12,835 nt of DNA from contig JAMCQQ010000011.1 in NCBI GenBank assembly GCA_023379515.1, forward strand, positions 1-12,835, written 5' to 3'. The translations under genes were made by a program, and so were the position numbers. This DNA comes from Actinomycetota bacterium. Lineage in GTDB: Bacteria; Actinomycetota; Humimicrobiia; Humimicrobiales; Humimicrobiaceae. Of the stretch, positions 12,268 through 12,835 are shown in pieces (the first letter of the stretch is position 1; every line of letters begins with the position of its first letter). The notes under the pieces were generated by a model. It did not search any database. It was not told where the DNA came from and saw only the letters and a list, made by a program, of their open reading frames with translations.

Positions 12268-12755
12268 TGTAAGGGCAGTTGGGCATACTGCCCTTCTTTT
12301 TTTACTCCGGATAGAATTATTTCTTCTAAAATTTTAATTCCTTCCAATAAAGCTATTGAATAAAGAGAAGTGTCGCAGCTATTTGTTTTAATTTTAATTT
12401 CAAAGAAGCCTCGCGGATTTACCTTCCAATTCCAAATGGTTCTACCTTTAAATTTTTCCTTTGGATCATTTCGATATTTTGAAAGAAATTCTAAAACTAT
12501 ATGTTCAAAAAGATGACCAATTTCAGTTTGGGCAGCTTCTATTCTAAAGGGCAAATTATATTTATTTAAGCATTTTGAATTAAAGATTGTCGGTACTTTT
12601 TTTTCGAGAATTTCTAGGGTTCTAGGAAAGAATAACGTATTAACGTATGGCGAATTAATCATAAAGTTTATCTTAATTCCAGATTTAACTACAAAAGTGA
12701 CAATTGCAAGGTTAGATGATTTATAAAATAAGGGTTTTGATGAGTACACTAACAA
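12255..12755 (-). CDS. Stand-alone domain resembling the cyanophycin synthetase N-terminal region
   Basis: 166 residues from TTG 12755. The central part TEIGHLFEHIVLEFLSKYRN (77-96) resembles the HxxEHVALEL segment of the CphA N-terminal domain. It is followed by FKGRTIWNWKVNPRGFFEIKI (102-122) and a helix at about 129-149, the same order as in the cyanophycin synthetase N-terminal domain. In CphA that region primes or holds the growing chain. No ATP-grasp or Mur ligase domain is present here, so this protein cannot make cyanophycin alone. The start is uncertain: TTG 12755 or GTG 12749 fit the promoter, while ATG 12662 would remove 31 residues. The last residues (KKEGQYAQLPLQAIA) are encoded by the plus-strand terminator hairpins, which suggests the original C-terminus may have been extended. 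The family assignment is by motif memory only. Confidence 0.5.
   Translation of the reverse strand: MLVYSSKPLFYKSSNLAIVTFVVKSGIKINFMINSPYVNTLFFPRTLEILEKKVPTIFNSKCLNKYNLPFRIEAAQTEIGHLFEHIVLEFLSKYRNDPKEKFKGRTIWNWKVNPRGFFEIKIKTNSCDTSLYSIALLEGIKILEEIILSGVKKEGQYAQLPLQAIA
12271..12303 (+). terminator. Strong intrinsic terminator
   Basis: AAGGGCAGT (12271-12279) pairs perfectly with ACTGCCCTT (12287-12295) around a 7-nt loop, followed by C and seven T (12297-12303). This is a textbook plus-strand Rho-independent terminator for the acidic protein transcript and anything reading through from pyrD or the kinase genes. It lies inside the 3' end of the convergent minus-strand gene. Confidence 0.9.
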
Positions 12756-12760
12756 TAGTA

Positions 12761-12788
12761 ATTATAGAATAAATTTCAAATATAGCAA
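12761..12788 (-). promoter_or_regulatory. Promoter of the minus-strand CphA-N-like gene
   Basis: Reading the minus strand, TTGCTA (12788-12783), a 16-nt spacer and a perfect TATAAT (12766-12761). The -10 ends 6 nt before TTG 12755 and 12 nt before GTG 12749, so the mRNA is leaderless or nearly so. There is no Shine-Dalgarno. Confidence 0.55.
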
Positions 12789-12835
12789 TATTCTTTCTTG
12801 ATTCTTACTTGCTTTTCTTTTGTTTTTTGTAGAGA

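Overview
The window is AT-rich, densely packed bacterial DNA without RNA genes, CRISPR arrays or insertion sequences. The gene content points to a Candidate Phyla Radiation (Patescibacteria) genome, possibly Microgenomates-like: very short intergenic gaps, many small secreted or membrane proteins, a lone RRM protein, and a PyrD whose active-site loop reads ISCPNT. This placement is inferred from protein character only; no marker gene is present.

Region 1 (1-4307, minus strand) is a tight metabolic operon read in the order AMP-forming acetyl-CoA synthetase, a ferredoxin-NAD(P)H reductase-like flavoprotein, a fused gamma-alpha 2-oxoacid:ferredoxin oxidoreductase subunit, and the first 38 codons of the beta subunit. 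Together they could link acetate, acetyl-CoA and a 2-oxoacid (probably pyruvate) to ferredoxin and NAD(P)H. A divergent promoter region (4308-4517) separates it from region 2.

Region 2 (4383-5082, plus) holds an RRM RNA-binding protein and a 51-residue single-pass membrane protein. The RRM gene has a consensus promoter, a leader of about 100 nt, and a long hairpin that pairs its Shine-Dalgarno sequence away.

Region 3 (5164-9631, plus) is a surface-protein island. Two secreted beta-sandwich proteins share a C-terminal domain with a W-x-L motif. A three-gene operon follows: a DUF916-like membrane-anchored Ig-fold protein, a secreted Cys-rich protein with dockerin-like calcium loops, and a membrane protein with a cytoplasmic zinc knuckle and an external cohesin-like domain. 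The architecture resembles a miniature combination of the Gram-positive WxL system and a cohesin-dockerin pair. I consider it the most novel part of the window.

Region 4 (9671-12303, plus) holds pyrD (quinone-type fold but with a Cys in the catalytic position), a soluble histidine kinase, an overlapping single-domain response regulator, and a tiny acidic Met-rich protein closed by a strong intrinsic terminator. A convergent minus-strand gene (12255-12755) encodes a stand-alone domain resembling the N-terminal region of cyanophycin synthetase; its 3' end runs through that terminator.

A recurring regulatory pattern is visible. Four genes (5164, 6691, 7251, 9671) have a -10 element ending 8-9 nt before the start codon and no Shine-Dalgarno, which predicts leaderless mRNAs. 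Other genes (4518, 4927, 8630, 12113) have strong Shine-Dalgarno sequences.
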